A stretch of DNA of 64,000 bases, taken from NCBI GenBank assembly GCA_028753945.1, contig JAPNXP010000002.1, positions 13,764,001 to 13,828,000 of the forward strand, in the 5' to 3' direction. Below are positions 1 through 10,918 of this stretch, piece after piece. Every line of letters starts with the position of its first letter. The stretch's first letter is position 1. This DNA is from Hexactinellida sp. DTS-2022. Lineage: Eukaryota > Porifera > Hexactinellida. The notes under the pieces were generated by a model, which searched no databases, had not been told where the DNA came from, and worked only from the letters and a program-made list of their open reading frames with translations. Position numbers and translations under genes: made by a program.

Positions 1-1
1 A

Positions 2-742
2 GCTGATGATAGATCGTGTGAGGATGCAAATGAATGCGCTCTGGGAACAGTAAAATGCCTCAGTGGCGAGACATGTGTTAATCTAATGGGATCCTATACG
101 TGTAGGGAAACTGGTTGTATCATGTCTTGTGAATATTCAAAGGATCATTCTTGCATTTGTTGCGATGGATATCGTGTTTATAACCACAATCAATGTGTTG
201 ACATTGATGAGTGTGCGGAATCAACAGATAGATGCGATATGCAGTGTCGTAATACGAAAGGAAGCTACCAATGCTCTTGCAATGAAGGGTATCAGTTAGT
301 GGACGTGAACAAGTGCTTGGATATTGACGAGTGTTTGATCAATAATGGAGGTTGTCAAGGCGTCTGCATGAATTCCAATGGTAGCTTTTCCTGTCATAGT
401 TATAATGTAACTGGAGATCGAGCGTCGATAAGGAACACATCAAATGATGTTAACAGCTATTTATTGGTTATTTTAGTAATTTTAGTGCTTTTAATAATTG
501 CTTTGGTGGTTGTATTCTCTATTATTTTTATGTTTATGCGAGGTCTCATTAAGAAGAACAGCTATCAAGCAGTATTCCAGCCGCATCCAATTGAGCGAGA
601 TGGAGTATATGAACTGGCTTCACAAGACGTGATAGAAACCGCAGCTCTCCTAGAGAAGGTGAATACTGCCAAGGACGCAATCAGTGAAAACTCTGTTGAA
701 CTATACCCAGCTCCTATCGCTGAAATGCAGCCTGCTAATTAA
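2..742 (+). CDS. LRR-EGF family receptor, C-terminal part (cut by left edge)
   Basis: The reading frame is open from base 2, so the gene begins outside the window and the ATG at 86 is internal. What is seen: several EGF-like modules with calcium-binding D-I-D-E-C starts, then one membrane helix (about 465-540 in DNA), then a cytoplasmic tail of about 65 residues starting MRGLIKKN and containing SENSVELYPAP near its end. The order and the tail match the two full-length paralogues at 4126-6489 and 7963-10320, so the missing N-terminus probably holds a signal peptide and leucine-rich repeats. It lies on the opposite strand to those two. Role inferred: cell-surface adhesion or signalling receptor; ligand unknown. 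Confidence 0.88.
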   Translation, partial: ADDRSCEDANECALGTVKCLSGETCVNLMGSYTCRETGCIMSCEYSKDHSCICCDGYRVYNHNQCVDIDECAESTDRCDMQCRNTKGSYQCSCNEGYQLVDVNKCLDIDECLINNGGCQGVCMNSNGSFSCHSYNVTGDRASIRNTSNDVNSYLLVILVILVLLIIALVVVFSIIFMFMRGLIKKNSYQAVFQPHPIERDGVYELASQDVIETAALLEKVNTAKDAISENSVELYPAPIAEMQPAN

Positions 743-983
743 TTTTTAATTTATTTATATATTTAATCTATTTTTCCTTCTTCGAACCTCCTCCCCTAAA
801 TAGATATCCAATACTCAGTATATACTAGATATTATACTGTATCATGGAACTTTTTCCCAAATTTATATATTGCCTTTCACTACCTGTTAGTTACTATTTT
901 TTGTTTATTTGGATCACTATTTCCTGTTTGTATTTAGACTAAGATCTTGCTAGTATTTATGGTATTTTCTTTATTAATTAAGT
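743..983. other. 3' flank of the first LRR-EGF gene
   Basis: AT-rich stretch after the stop codon, probably 3' UTR plus spacer. I see no coding potential and no clear canonical AATAAA signal close to the stop. Confidence 0.5.
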
Positions 984-2067
984 TTTTCAACCATAGACTC
1001 CTTTAGATAAGGACTGGAACGTCGCGATCTCGGGGTTTTTAACTTGAGTCTGAGAGGCTCCAATTATAAAAATTGAAAAAGCATTAGGTTTCCGGTTTCC
1101 AAATGTGATTTTTGGCATATAGGGGTAACTTTTGGCACCCGTCAACAATTTGAGGTTTTAACTCAAAATTTCTAACACCTCGACAAGCTATGACGTCATT
1201 GTCACATTTCGAGAACCCTGAAAAGTCACTTAATCGCACATAATTCCCGCACTCTAAGAGATAAATATCTGAAGATTTAATAGAACATGCACATTAATGA
1301 TGCGGACACTTTGGTCACACCAGATTGCCAATATGCTAACTCATTATCACATGATGACGTAATCACTAAAATTTTACATTTTTTAATTTGACTATTTAGG
1401 CCTATTTACGCTTTATAATCAATGTTAGAAGTGTATAAACCATACACCAACCGCGAAGCGGTTGGTGTGTGGTTGGGTTCTGCCGCGAAGCACGCTAGTA
1501 TCTATATAGATTGATGCTACAGTATATCTATATAGACTAGGGCGCCTCGCTTGCTAGGTCGCTTTGCGGCAGAACCCAACCACACACCAACCGCTTCGCG
1601 GTTGGTGTGTGGTTTATACACTTCTAACATTGATTATAAAGCGTTAATAGGCCAAATAGTCAAATTAAAAAATGTGAAATTTTAGTGATTACGTCATCAT
1701 GTGATAATGAGTTAGCATATTGGCAATCTGGTGTGACCAAAGTGTCCGCATCATTAATGTGCATGTTCTATTACATTTTCAGATTTTTATCTCTTAGAAT
1801 GCGCGAATTATGTGCGATTAAGTGACTTTTCAGGGTTCTCGAAATGTGACAATGACGTAATAACTTGTTGAGGTGTGAGAAATTTTGAGTGAAAACCTCA
1901 AATTGTTGACGGGTGCCAAAAGTTACCCCTATATGCCAAAAATCACATTTGGAAACCGGAAACCTAATGCTTTTTCAATTTTTATAATTGCTGCCTCTCA
2001 GACTCAAGTTAAAAACCCCGAGATCGCGACGTTCCAGTCCTTATCTAAAGGAGTCTATGTTTTCAAC
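984..2067. mobile_element. Foldback DNA transposon with 8-bp duplication
   Basis: The element proper is 992-2059. Its two arms, each about 500 bp, are near-perfect inverted repeats beginning CATAGACTCC and ending GGAGTCTATG, with a short centre near 1500-1560. It is flanked on both sides by the 8-bp direct repeat TTTTCAAC (984-991 and 2060-2067), the footprint of a cut-and-paste insertion of hAT-like type. It has no transposase, so it is non-autonomous. The close match of the arms suggests a young insertion or gene conversion between arms. Confidence 0.92.
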
Positions 2068-2068
2068 A

Positions 2069-2452
2069 CATTACACTAGAGCTGAAACGAATATTCGAAA
2101 TGTAACGAACGAACCTTTTTCTAAACGAACGAATATTCGAATATTCGTTCGTTTGGATGTATAAGCATTAATCATTTTCAAGACAAAATACATTGAAAAA
2201 TAGGTTAATGATAATGTTACAATGGTTTAATAATAGTTGCAAAGTGTATTAGACACAAGTTAACTATTAATCAGCTAGTTTAGGTCGGAATTTATATTTA
2301 CGATCTCTCCAATTTAAACAAAAGTCATGTTGTTGTCCAAAAGTAGTCCACGAATATCCGTTTCAATCTAATATTCGTTTGGGAACGAACGAATATTCGT
2401 TCAATCATTTCGAACGAATATTCGGTATATTCGTTTCAGCCCTACATTATAC
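2069..2452. mobile_element. Short inverted-repeat transposon (GCTGAAACGAATATTCG family)
   Basis: The element proper is 2077-2444. Termini read TAGAGCTGAAACG and CGTTTCAGCCCTA, and the subterminal regions contain many copies of CGAATATTCG and AACGAACGAA. The flanks are CATTACAC and CATTATAC (7 of 8 match), so this looks like a hAT-type insertion only about 10 bp from the previous one. Decayed ends of the same family are near 16709-16772 and 35740-35808. Confidence 0.85.
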
Positions 2453-4125
2453 TGTGCGCTTTTCGGATTATGTCGTTTATTTATAACTTCTGACGACTAC
2501 GGATAAGGCGAAATATTTGTTAGGGCCTAGGGCCGACCAAACTTTACGTAACGGAACCTGAGTATATCTAATATCAACAATCAGGGGCGGGTTTAAGGCT
2601 TGGTAAACGGGCACATGTCCCGGGTCCACATACTTAAAGAATGAGGACCTTGAATAATAGGGTGTTGGAAAGGGTAACCTCGCCACAAAATTGCCAGGTT
2701 GTATGTACATTTAGCATAAGAATGAAATGGCAACAATGTTTAATTAAAAATATATGTATTTTGTGTATTTTGCGTTTATTTGGACCTGGGTTTCATTTGG
2801 GGGGGACTTCCCCATTTTATACAACTGAATATGAATTTGGAAACGTCCCCCCCAAAAAAAAATACCGACAGAAACTCACTTTGGAGGAAAGTCCCCCCCA
2901 TATTTGGGGAAGAGTCCCTCAAATTAGATTTTTTATATGTGAAATTTGGGTTTGGTGCGCTTCCAATACTACACTTATACTGGATTGATTATTAAAACTC
3001 GATTGTTGTTTGTTTGTTGTTTGTCCGGATTGTTTTAAAGTGATGTAGGTGGGGTAATAAAAACCGCATTATATTTGTGATTAAAACTAACTTCCAAATG
3101 TTATTATTGGTAAACAAGTATGCTGATTTAGAATTTCGCATTTAAAATTTCGAATATGAATATTTAATGTTTTTTGTTTACCAAACAAAAAATATATTAA
3201 TTTTCAATAAATAAATTAATGAAAATTCAAAGCAACCTATAGGTCAGCTTCCAACTGGGAATCTGCGATTATAGGGAAACAACTATGCTGAGTCGAATTT
3301 TTTTTTTCTAGATATTTTATGTTTGTCACGTATTTATTGATATTAGAATGATAATAGAAAATGATAATAGAATGATATTTCAAACCATTGAAAGAATAAC
3401 GAAATTTCTGGACCTCCACAGAATGATTGCCCCGGCCCTGTTTACAATAATTTTCCCCATTAATATAGGCCACACTTCCTTGCTCGTTCTTTATAAAATA
3501 AAGTAGTGCAGTCGAAATTGATTTTTCTAACATCGGCTTTTCCTAACTAATCGGTTTATTCTAACTGACAGTATATTTATTCTAAATGTGTAAGAAATTC
3601 CAAATTGATTTTCTTTCCCAATCGGTTTTTCTAACTTTCAGATTTTTCAAACTTTATTTTCATGCAAAGAATTGGTTAGAACAAATCGGTTTCAACTGTA
3701 TATGACTAACCTCATTAACATTTAACACTGATAAATAATACTACTTTGAACCTCACCTTTATAGGTCAATTTTTGATTAATTAATAAAGTATAGTTGCTA
3801 CGTACATGTTATTTAGACAAAATTGGAATTCGATACTTATTATATCGATTTCTTGAAATTCAAGCAAAAGAGTTCCTATGAATGACTTATTCGTACTTAA
3901 CCACTTATTTCTATTTTGTTATTGACTTATTGTTTTTGGGAAGGCAAAGTTCAACTGCATAGACTTATCTGATGGTTGAACAAGCTAGATACACCATACT
4001 TAATTCTACAGGAAACACAAAATACAATTCTTTTTAGTCAATAAACAACATTAATTCATTAATTAATTACCCAAGTTTTACACATATTAAAATAAAATAT
4101 ACACACAAAGCTGACTAGTAATCGG
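2453..4125. other. Intergenic region with decayed repeats
   Basis: I see no gene. CAGGGGCGGGTTTAAGG at about 2582 looks like one end of a hAT-like element. Around 2795-2910 there is a G-run/C-run inverted segment (GGGGGGGACTTCCCC and similar). From about 2994 a dispersed repeat starts with ACTCGATTGTTGTTTG; relatives are near 15894, 38860 and, inverted, 48930-49230. The 98-codon minus-strand open frame at 3237-3533 resembles nothing known and is probably chance. The final part is likely the 3' UTR of the next gene, which is on the minus strand. Confidence 0.55.
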
Positions 4126-6489
4126 TTAATAGAGAGGAGCCGGATACACTTCAACAGAAGTCTCACTTGTTATGTCATCAGTAGTATTCACCCTCTCGAG
4201 TAATGTTGCACTCTCAGAGATAGCTCGAGACGGTATTTCAAATGTATCCTCCCTTCTCTTTGTAATAGGTTGAAATACAGTGCTATAGTCTTTTGCCTGC
4301 CTCTTCATACAACGCATGACTATTATAATTATAGTAAACACGCCTACCATGATGATAATTAATACAACTAAGAATACTACCATTGCTAATAGGATATTGT
4401 TGGCATCCAATGTTGAACCAACAAGTGTACCTTGCATTGCTGTGATATTGATGTTAAGACACGTGAAAAATCCTATTGTATTGAAGCATGTCTGCATACA
4501 CCCTCCATTTCCCGTCAAACATTCATCTACGTCAAGACACAAACTTCCATTAACCAATTGATAACCTGTTGGGCAAGAACACTTGTAGCTACCTTGTATA
4601 TTTGTACAAATCACTTCACACTGATCTGTAGACTCGCTACATTCATCGATATCTCCACATTCCGAATTACTTAACACTTTGTAACCATGGCAACATCCAC
4701 ATTGAGGATCCAACATACCATTAGAACTACAGGAACTTGGGTACCCGAATTCATCACACTCGTGAGATTCCAATGACTTAATATCGATATTAAGACAATA
4801 AAAACTTCCCTTGGAATTCAAGCAAATGTCTTTACAACCTCCATTGTTGTAAAGGCACTCATCTATATCCAAGCACTTCGTTTTGTTCACAAGTTGAAAC
4901 CCTTCCTCACATAAGCACTGATATCCACCTTTGATATTTTGACAGTTCATTTCACATGTGTCTAATGACTCAAGACATTCATTAATGTCAACACAGTGTG
5001 AACGGTTAAAAAGACGATATCCATCACAACATGTGCAAATATTATTCTCAGGATTTTCACAAGATTTGACACAACCAGTTTCTTTACACACATAGGATCC
5101 TATTGTGTTGATACAAGTTTCGTCGCTCAAACATGGCCCTAATCCCAGTTCACACTCATCAACATCTTCACATGACCTGTCATCTGCTGACAACTGATAT
5201 CCACTGTCACAGTAGCATTCAAAAGATCCTATTGTATTGTTGCAATAATGCTCACAGTTTGCATTATTATCGCATTCATCTTCATCAACGCAGTTACCAG
5301 AAGGTAGCAGAAGAAATCCATCAGCACATGTACAGGCAATGCTTGTACCTAAATCTTTACACGTAAAATCAGAAGGACAGGTGTTCGATCTGTTAAAACA
5401 GTTAAATATGCGGTCAATGGTGCAATTGGTATAAAGTTTTTCATTAGTAATTGCTGAGTGATAGGCCTTACTAGGTTCCAAGCAGGTTGCAGATATGAAC
5501 TGCAAACCGTATTGAGCTACGATAGAGGTCCATCTTAAACTACAGTCACAAAAGAATGGATTATCAGCATAGATGTACCGGAGATTGTTCAGTTGTTCAA
5601 AATGGTCAGGTGATAGGGTTCGATATGAGTTATAATTCAATTGAAGTCGCACAAGCTTTGTTAAACGGTAAATGGATTCTAATGGGAATAAGGGGTTACC
5701 ACTCAATGATAGGTATATTAACCTAGAAAGTCCATTGAAAGCATCCGGGCTGGCTACACTTATTCCATTACCATCTAAATCTAAGTAACGAAGACTTTTA
5801 AGATCCTTAAACTCATCTGGATCTAATTTTGAAATTTTATTACCTTCGAGTCCTAAATGTGTGAGGGCTGTTACCCCTTGGAATGTATAACGAATGTCTG
5901 TTACATCTGCTCTTACTATATCAATGTATTTCAGTTTACTAAGCCCGCTAAATGCATTATTAACGAATTCAAATTTCCATGTTGAATAGCCTGATGGTGG
6001 ATATACCTTGAAGTATGTTAATCGAGTTAAATCCGTGAAAGTTTGAGGGTGTGTGAAATCAATGAACGCATTGGCATAAAAGTGTACTAGATTAGGAAAA
6101 TAACCAAAGAAGTTGACCTGGTTGAAATGATATGACCGTCTATAGAAGTACAAATTTGTTAAACTAGCATGCACCTTCATAATGTTAACATTAACAACGA
6201 TATCTCTATACAAATAGAACTTAAGATTCCGCACATTACTTCCTAGGTCAAGCTGAATTTCCATATCGTTTGAGGAGTAAATTTTTATATACACATAAGA
6301 AGAAGAGGAATACGACGCATTTGTACATTTAGTCAAGGTCTCCCCAACCTCCCCGTTGGTGCTGGTATACAAATAGCAATACGAGTAACTGCAATAATTA
6401 GAACTACTAGATACTACTCGACATATTCCACTTACAATGGTAAAGGTTGTAGCAAAACAAACAAATAATAAAACTAACCTTTTAATCAT
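4126..6489 (-). CDS. LRR-EGF single-pass membrane receptor
   Basis: A 787-residue intronless frame from ATG. Order: signal peptide (about 1-21, MIKRLVLLFVCF...), a Cys-rich cap, leucine-rich repeats (about 85-305; for example LTHLGLEGNKIS and LRYLDLDGNGIS), an LRR C-terminal cap (NPFFCDCSLRW, about 308-355), eight or nine EGF-like modules several of which start D-x-D-E-C (calcium-binding type), one membrane helix (about 698-723), and a tail of about 64 residues ending TSVEVYPAPLY. It should sit in the plasma membrane with the LRR and EGF parts outside. The ligand is unknown. It is in tandem with the paralogue at 7963-10320 on the same strand, 1.5 kb apart. N-glycosylation sequons are common in the LRR half. 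Confidence 0.93.
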   Translation of the reverse strand: MIKRLVLLFVCFATTFTIVSGICRVVSSSSNYCSYSYCYLYTSTNGEVGETLTKCTNASYSSSSYVYIKIYSSNDMEIQLDLGSNVRNLKFYLYRDIVVNVNIMKVHASLTNLYFYRRSYHFNQVNFFGYFPNLVHFYANAFIDFTHPQTFTDLTRLTYFKVYPPSGYSTWKFEFVNNAFSGLSKLKYIDIVRADVTDIRYTFQGVTALTHLGLEGNKISKLDPDEFKDLKSLRYLDLDGNGISVASPDAFNGLSRLIYLSLSGNPLFPLESIYRLTKLVRLQLNYNSYRTLSPDHFEQLNNLRYIYADNPFFCDCSLRWTSIVAQYGLQFISATCLEPSKAYHSAITNEKLYTNCTIDRIFNCFNRSNTCPSDFTCKDLGTSIACTCADGFLLLPSGNCVDEDECDNNANCEHYCNNTIGSFECYCDSGYQLSADDRSCEDVDECELGLGPCLSDETCINTIGSYVCKETGCVKSCENPENNICTCCDGYRLFNRSHCVDINECLESLDTCEMNCQNIKGGYQCLCEEGFQLVNKTKCLDIDECLYNNGGCKDICLNSKGSFYCLNIDIKSLESHECDEFGYPSSCSSNGMLDPQCGCCHGYKVLSNSECGDIDECSESTDQCEVICTNIQGSYKCSCPTGYQLVNGSLCLDVDECLTGNGGCMQTCFNTIGFFTCLNINITAMQGTLVGSTLDANNILLAMVVFLVVLIIIMVGVFTIIIIVMRCMKRQAKDYSTVFQPITKRREDTFEIPSRAISESATLLERVNTTDDITSETSVEVYPAPLY

Positions 6490-7962
6490 CGATTATTTGT
6501 TAATTCAAATTGGGAATATTCAAAATGCACACTATTCACTAAAAATAAAGCAATGCCTATTTTATGAAGAGAGCATATTGACTAACAGCATCCGAGGTAA
6601 TACAATACTACAATAACTTTAATTAATATTTTTTATTTAAACTCGCTCGAGTCGACTCATTACACGCAGTAGACTCAACGTAGTCAAACAACCTTGTAGC
6701 TGCAGTGGTGCTGCCAGAGTTTTACTGATACACAAGCCCATTGCATAATCGATCCCATGAATAGTCTATCAGATATGCCGACATGAAAACAGACTCCACT
6801 GCCTTGCCGTATCTTTTAGAAAAGGTTGCCCAATTAAATCTTTTAGAAAAGGTTGCCCAATTAAATTCATCCACCAAACCATAACCACCTAATTTATTTA
6901 AACACTTATCATAGCCTACTTTAGTAGGCTATGCTCTTATGTATTTATTATTTATTCAATTTATCCATAAAACAGGCCCGTAACAATAAAATATATTCTT
7001 CTTCATTGTTTCTAAAAGTTGGTCAAGTTGAAACCTGAGCATCCTGAATATTCACTACGGCAAATAAGAAATGATCGCAAAAATGAACGGGATTGAATAG
7101 GCGATCATTTGAAAAATGCGATTGGGATCAAGATTGCGATACTATTTTAAGTGAAGTTTGGAATCGACATCGCGATCAATTTATTGGTGATCGACTAATG
7201 CCCTATTAATCGGTTTCTCCGCTTACTCGGGTCAAAACATCCTGGTCCCGAAAAGGCTCTATTAAGCGAAGTTGACTGTATCTATTAAACCCGAATATAA
7301 TATCTGAATATTCTGATCACTGATGTTATAAATGCAGTTGATGACCATAAAAACAGTTAGGCCCAAATTTTCTGAGAAAATTTAGGTGCTCGCATGCTCG
7401 CAGTGCTTACGCCGCCAATGTCCGAACTACCGATCCAAAATATTTCTGTTCCGATTAGTGAATTCGTTCGGATTAGTGAAATAATACATCTTCTATAGGC
7501 CTCTATAAAATGAAGCCCCGATTATCCCAACCAACTTGTCAAACCTTTTAAATCCAAACTAAACAGATAGTATACTACCTAAACACTTGTCTGAGACTTA
7601 TTTATTTATAATTTAATTGTAATATATATAAAATTTTAAGATTTTTCTAAAATGTATACAAAAAATTGTTGTGGATCTCCTATTCGGACTAGGTTCGGAT
7701 TTGCGAGGCTGCACTGTACTGTCTGTAAATAATTATAGTAACAATATACTACAGTATACTGTTATTATACTGCTAATTTGAACGCTATATTCCATAAAAC
7801 ATAGTTCTAACATCCAAAACATATAAATATTTAGTATTTACACATGTTCAACTCATCACACCTGACTAACAGTTAAGAATAATACAAACATACATAATTC
7901 GTACCCGTCCACGAATAATTTACAACAAATTGAATATCCAATTAATTAACTGACATTTCTTT
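6490..7962. other. Spacer between two tandem LRR-EGF genes
   Basis: Holds the upstream region of the 4126-6489 gene and the 3' flank of the 7963-10320 gene. A decayed CAGT-type inverted-repeat transposon lies near 7195-7280 (CTCTATTAAGCGAAGTTGAC at its right end, the same family as 43498-43796). A 25-bp segment, CTTTTAGAAAAGGTTGCCCA and its surroundings, is duplicated in tandem near 6806-6865. No gene seen. Confidence 0.6.
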
Positions 7963-10320
7963 TTAGAGTGGAGCTGGGTATACGTATAGCTCAATCGAGG
8001 TTTCACTGATTGCGTCATTGGATTTGCTCATTCTCTCACTGGATTTTCCGGTAATCTTTGATCGCGAATTATGATCGCTATCAGGTTCCGTAGAAATTCG
8101 TTGGAACATTCTATGGTTACTATTGTTCTTTACCAAACCACGCATTATCACAATAATAGCAATAAATACCACACCTAGTATGATAGTTAGTACGATTAAT
8201 ACTACAAACACAAACACAATGTATTCATTGACGATCGACGGTTGCTCATTCTTATTTGGTAGATTTTCTATCACAATCTCACCTCCAGTCATATTAACGT
8301 CGACACAGTAGAAACTGCCTCGAGTATTCAGACAAGTTAAGATACATCCTCCATTATTATACAAACACTCATTAATATCAATGCACTTAGTATTGTTAAC
8401 CAATTGATAGCCTACGTCACAAGCACATGTGTAACCTCCATTTGTATTATGACATACCATATCACACTTATCAATGGATTCTTTGCATTCATTAATATCC
8501 AAACATTGCGAATTTCTCATTCGAAAACCGCGACAACAATCGCAGGATGGATCTAGTGTACCAACACAGGATTTAGAGTACCCAAATTCATCGCACTGAT
8601 ATGCCTCCACTGTAGATATGCTAACTTTCAGACAGTAATAACTTCCATTTAGATTCATACACACTCCCTGGCAACCTCCGTTATTGCTCAAACACTCGTC
8701 TACATCTAAGCATTTGGTTTGGTCAGCCAATTGATACCCTTCATTGCAAGAGCAGTAGTAACTGCCTATTGTATTGTGACACTTGATTTCGCATAAGTGT
8801 GTTGATTCCTTACACTCATCAACATCGACACACTCAACTTCATTCTGCAACCTATACCCCTGACAGCATGCACAAGAAGCATTTCTAATATCGTTACAAG
8901 GTTTTATACACGCCCCTTCAATGCAGGAATAACCACCCAGCGTATTCACACATGTTTTCCCAGTGTCACATATCCCTGTACTGTTTTCACATTCATCGAT
9001 ATCATCACAGGAAACCCTATCTACAGTCAGTTTGTATCCTTGTCGACAATGACATTCATAGGAACCTATTGTATTTATACACACATGCTCACAGTTATCT
9101 TGTCCTAACTTGCACTCATCCTCGTCACTACATTCACCTGTACCATGTAATACATATCCATCTTCGCAAGTGCATGCGTATCCAGTGGGTGTATCGCGGC
9201 AAATGTACTCGTCAGGACAGACCGCAGTCCTGCTGAAACATTGGTATAATCCATCTACTGTACAGTTTGTGTACAGACTCTTTGTTGAAATCAGACTACG
9301 ATAAACCTTGCTTGGTTCTAGGCAGTAAGAAGAGTAGAAACGCAGACTGTATTGAGATACGACAGACGTCCAACGTAGGTTACAATCACAAAAGAAAGGA
9401 TTATCCGCGTATATATAACTAAGGCTCTTCAACTGTTCAAATGGCTGAGGCGATATGGTGTGATAAGAGTTGTAATTGATTTGTAGGGTAGTGAGACTCG
9501 ACAGGCCGGAAAGCATATTGAGTGGAAACAATGGGTTTCCACTAATAGACAAATCTCGCAATGTAGTCAAACCGTTGAATGCGCCAACACTCACTTCCTG
9601 GATACCATTACCATCTAAGTCTAAATAGATTAGACTGCTCAGACCTTCAAACTCATTTGTATCCAACTTATTTATCTTATTTCCTTCCAAACCTAGATGA
9701 CTCAAACTTGTCAATCCTCTGAAGGTATACTTAATGTCAATAATGTCAGCTCGCCCCAACTCGATTGTTCGCAAATTAGTTAGATTATGGAATGCATTAT
9801 TCATCAAATTTAGTTTCCAGTCAATTGTGCCAGATGGAGGAGTTATATACAAATAAGTTAGCTGCGTTAATGCTGTGAATGTTTGTGGAAAATCGAAATA
9901 AAGAAAGGCCGAACTTGCGAAAAATTGTAAACTAGGGAAAAATCCGAAGAAATTAGCTTGCTTGAAATAATAATCGTATTGCCTAAGATATAGAGTTGTG
10001 ATTTGTCCGTGAACTTTGTTTGCAATCAAATTTATTTTCCCAGCATAGTAATTATAGAAATATAAGTATCTTACTTGGTCGCTAAGATTCAGATTTATAG
10101 TTAATTCTGCATTCGTAATAAAAATGTATACATAAAGGCTACGGTTATTGGCACAATCAGTCAATGTTTCCCCTACATCTTCGGTGTTATTGTACAAATA
10201 GCAAATCGTGTAGTAATATTGGTAACAGTAATTTTGACTCCCGGGTATAGATCTACAAATTCCCTCTCCACTGGAGAAGAATGTTGAAATCAACAGTAAA
10301 ATTAATTCAAACCTTAACAT
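7963..10320 (-). CDS. LRR-EGF single-pass membrane receptor
   Basis: A 785-residue intronless frame from ATG with the same layout as 4126-6489. It has a signal peptide (MLRFELILLLISTFFSSGEG), a Cys-rich cap, LRRs (for example LSHLGLEGNKIN, LIYLDLDGNGIQ), an LRR C-terminal cap (NPFFCDCNLRW), EGF modules many of which start with D-x-D/N-E-C, and a membrane helix near residue 690-715. The tail is MRGLVKNNSN... and ends DAISETSIELYVYPAPL. The tail differs from its paralogues in the middle but keeps the last stretch, apart from a two-residue insertion (YVYPAP). It is divergent from the TGR gene, with 598 bp between the start codons. Function inferred only from architecture. Confidence 0.93.
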   Translation of the reverse strand: MLRFELILLLISTFFSSGEGICRSIPGSQNYCYQYYYTICYLYNNTEDVGETLTDCANNRSLYVYIFITNAELTINLNLSDQVRYLYFYNYYAGKINLIANKVHGQITTLYLRQYDYYFKQANFFGFFPSLQFFASSAFLYFDFPQTFTALTQLTYLYITPPSGTIDWKLNLMNNAFHNLTNLRTIELGRADIIDIKYTFRGLTSLSHLGLEGNKINKLDTNEFEGLSSLIYLDLDGNGIQEVSVGAFNGLTTLRDLSISGNPLFPLNMLSGLSSLTTLQINYNSYHTISPQPFEQLKSLSYIYADNPFFCDCNLRWTSVVSQYSLRFYSSYCLEPSKVYRSLISTKSLYTNCTVDGLYQCFSRTAVCPDEYICRDTPTGYACTCEDGYVLHGTGECSDEDECKLGQDNCEHVCINTIGSYECHCRQGYKLTVDRVSCDDIDECENSTGICDTGKTCVNTLGGYSCIEGACIKPCNDIRNASCACCQGYRLQNEVECVDVDECKESTHLCEIKCHNTIGSYYCSCNEGYQLADQTKCLDVDECLSNNGGCQGVCMNLNGSYYCLKVSISTVEAYQCDEFGYSKSCVGTLDPSCDCCRGFRMRNSQCLDINECKESIDKCDMVCHNTNGGYTCACDVGYQLVNNTKCIDINECLYNNGGCILTCLNTRGSFYCVDVNMTGGEIVIENLPNKNEQPSIVNEYIVFVFVVLIVLTIILGVVFIAIIVIMRGLVKNNSNHRMFQRISTEPDSDHNSRSKITGKSSERMSKSNDAISETSIELYVYPAPL

Positions 10321-10918
10321 AAGAAACTCAATGAACAGATCATTAATTAATGAAAGAAATTAATAGGTTATATATTTTACTATGCATATATATCACCAAT
10401 TCACCATATATTAGGACTTTATGATCACATTGTAATAAGTATAAGTTTAAAGATCCTATTTCATTCTCTTATTTATTGAATTTTATTCTTAAAATAAAAT
10501 TCAATAAATATTAAGCCTTACAGTTCAAATAATCTATTTTTTAAATTATGTAATACAAGTTATTTGAAATAATTCGTAGACATTTAAATAATTTTAATTT
10601 TTAAAAAGTTTAATTGCTTATGGCGACATAATCAATTCCCAATGCTATTATAATTATTTCAGTCATCTTAGGATGCCGCGTCTTCAAATAGACTGAATAA
10701 TTATTGAGACTGAAACTATATTACCAATAATTAAATTGTGATAACAAATTCACTTTTATTCAAGGTATCTCTCTAATTCTAGAAAAATATTTCCCCTAAA
10801 CAAAACTTTAACTTTTTAATTAATACTCATTGTTACAAGCTGGTATTTGATCGCCCTTATTGTCTACATAGTACATACGTGTAGTTTTTACTTGATACAC
10901 TTTTTATAACTTTCTATT
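10321..10918. promoter_or_regulatory. Shared upstream region of divergent LRR-EGF and TGR genes
   Basis: This 598-bp AT-rich gap separates two start codons pointing away from each other, so it must hold both promoters and 5' UTRs. A perfect inverted repeat lies at about 10478-10510 (TTGAATTTTATT, then AATAAAATTCAA). No clear TATA box position can be fixed from sequence alone. Confidence 0.6.

Noticed and set aside
1885..2079. 64-codon open frame
   Set aside because: Lies within the right arm of the foldback element; its mirror image occurs in the left arm, so it is repeat sequence, not a gene.
2641..2995. Two overlapping frames of 71-115 codons
   Set aside because: Low-complexity G-run and C-run DNA with dispersed repeat at the end; no domain, no splice context.
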